Assembly: GCA_041393395.1 (NCBI GenBank)
Contig: JAWKKG010000005.1
Span: forward strand, 558,001 to 622,000
Direction: 5' to 3'
Length of the DNA: 64,000 nt
Source: JAGQIB01 sp041393395
GTDB lineage: Bacteria > ARS69
Made by a program: the position numbers and the translations under genes
The notes under the pieces: generated by a model
The model's input: the letters and a program-made list of their open reading frames with translations, nothing else
Database searches by the model: none
What the model was told of the DNA's origin: nothing
Shown here: positions 63,911 to 64,000 of the stretch, piece by piece
How the letters are laid out: each line of letters begins with the position of its first letter
Numbering within the stretch: the stretch's first letter is position 1

Positions 63911-64000
63911 CTAGCGCACGCGCAGGAGCTTCCGGGTCTCCCGGTGCTCCGCCGCCGTCAGCGTGTAGAAGTAGATGCCGGCGCCCACGACCCGACCGTC
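63911..64000 (-). CDS. FlgD-like C-terminal domain of a secreted protein, partial
   Basis: Only the last 29 codons and stop are in the window, entering from the right edge. The translation contains DGRVVGAGIYFYTLTA and ends ETRKLLRVR, which is the last strand pair and basic end of the FlgD-like domain seen in eight other secreted proteins here. The rest of the gene lies beyond position 64000. Confidence 0.85.
   Translation of the reverse strand, partial: DGRVVGAGIYFYTLTAAEHRETRKLLRVR

Overview
The window is a high-GC chromosome stretch from a Gram-negative-type bacterium. It carries an RND pump with a TolC-type outer membrane partner, a glycosidase fused to a predicted outer-membrane barrel, and many signal-peptide proteins. 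Nine secreted proteins end in a FlgD-like Ig domain with a basic C-terminus. Together with TPR-bearing Ser/Thr kinases paired with an ECF sigma factor, this style fits the FCB-side candidate phyla (Eisenbacteria, Krumholzibacteriota or Latescibacterota). That placement is inference from gene style; no rRNA or ribosomal gene is present. No tRNA, rRNA, CRISPR array, insertion sequence or phage integration module was recognised.

Layout. (1) 1-10993 looks like a beta-glucan utilisation locus. It has a partial Dpp/Opp-type ABC ATPase, then on the minus strand an OppF-like ATPase, a GH1 beta-glucosidase and a clan GH-A glycosidase fused to a predicted outer-membrane barrel, all joined by 4-nt stop/start overlaps. 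Two secreted jelly-roll (CBM-like) proteins and a secreted GH16 glucanase follow. The OppF-GH1-GH-A operon and the GH16 gene carry the same 25-bp palindromic operator on their promoters. (2) 11136-15081 holds a secreted protein coupled to an RDD membrane protein, a DEAD-box helicase and a secreted beta-propeller. (3) 15132-17988 holds a structured leader, a candidate sigma-54 promoter, a 92-residue exported peptide and an overlapping TPR/sigma-54 activator. (4) 18033-20191 holds a ParE-type toxin/antitoxin pair and an ArsR/SRPBCC/DinB operon with a clear promoter and operator. (5) 20293-33721 is dominated by large secreted beta-propeller, DMFase-like and laminin-B-like proteins and three tandem paralogous secreted proteins. 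(6) 33903-37635 holds the ECF sigma factor, TPR kinase and a small membrane protein. (7) 37831-44374 is a complete RND efflux operon whose TolC gene has a fused substrate-binding-like domain. (8) 44455-54613 holds an S74 tail-fibre-like protein, a CPA2 cation/proton antiporter behind a strong hairpin, a VOC/HxlR divergent pair, a CHAT-TPR protein and a MacB-type ABC pair. (9) 54853-64000 holds secreted proteins, a kinase/GAF-sigma-54/secreted-protein operon and two cohesin-like genes.

Two themes stand out. First, seven otherwise unrelated secreted proteins end in or near a short motif of the form S-[WF]-[GS]-x-[ILV]-[KR]-x-x-[YFW], usually followed by R and stop. The other secreted enzymes and propellers end instead in the FlgD-like domain. 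The same folds (jelly roll, beta-propeller, cohesin-like) occur here with either ending, sometimes in adjacent genes. This looks like a second, short C-terminal sorting or anchoring signal. Second, small exported proteins are twice encoded next to sigma-54 activators with TPR-type sensory partners, which suggests envelope or peptide sensing feeding sigma-54 transcription.

Ten 4-nt stop/start overlaps show that translational coupling is the normal way operons are built here. GTG and TTG starts are common, so several starts below were set by Shine-Dalgarno (SD) position rather than by the longest frame.
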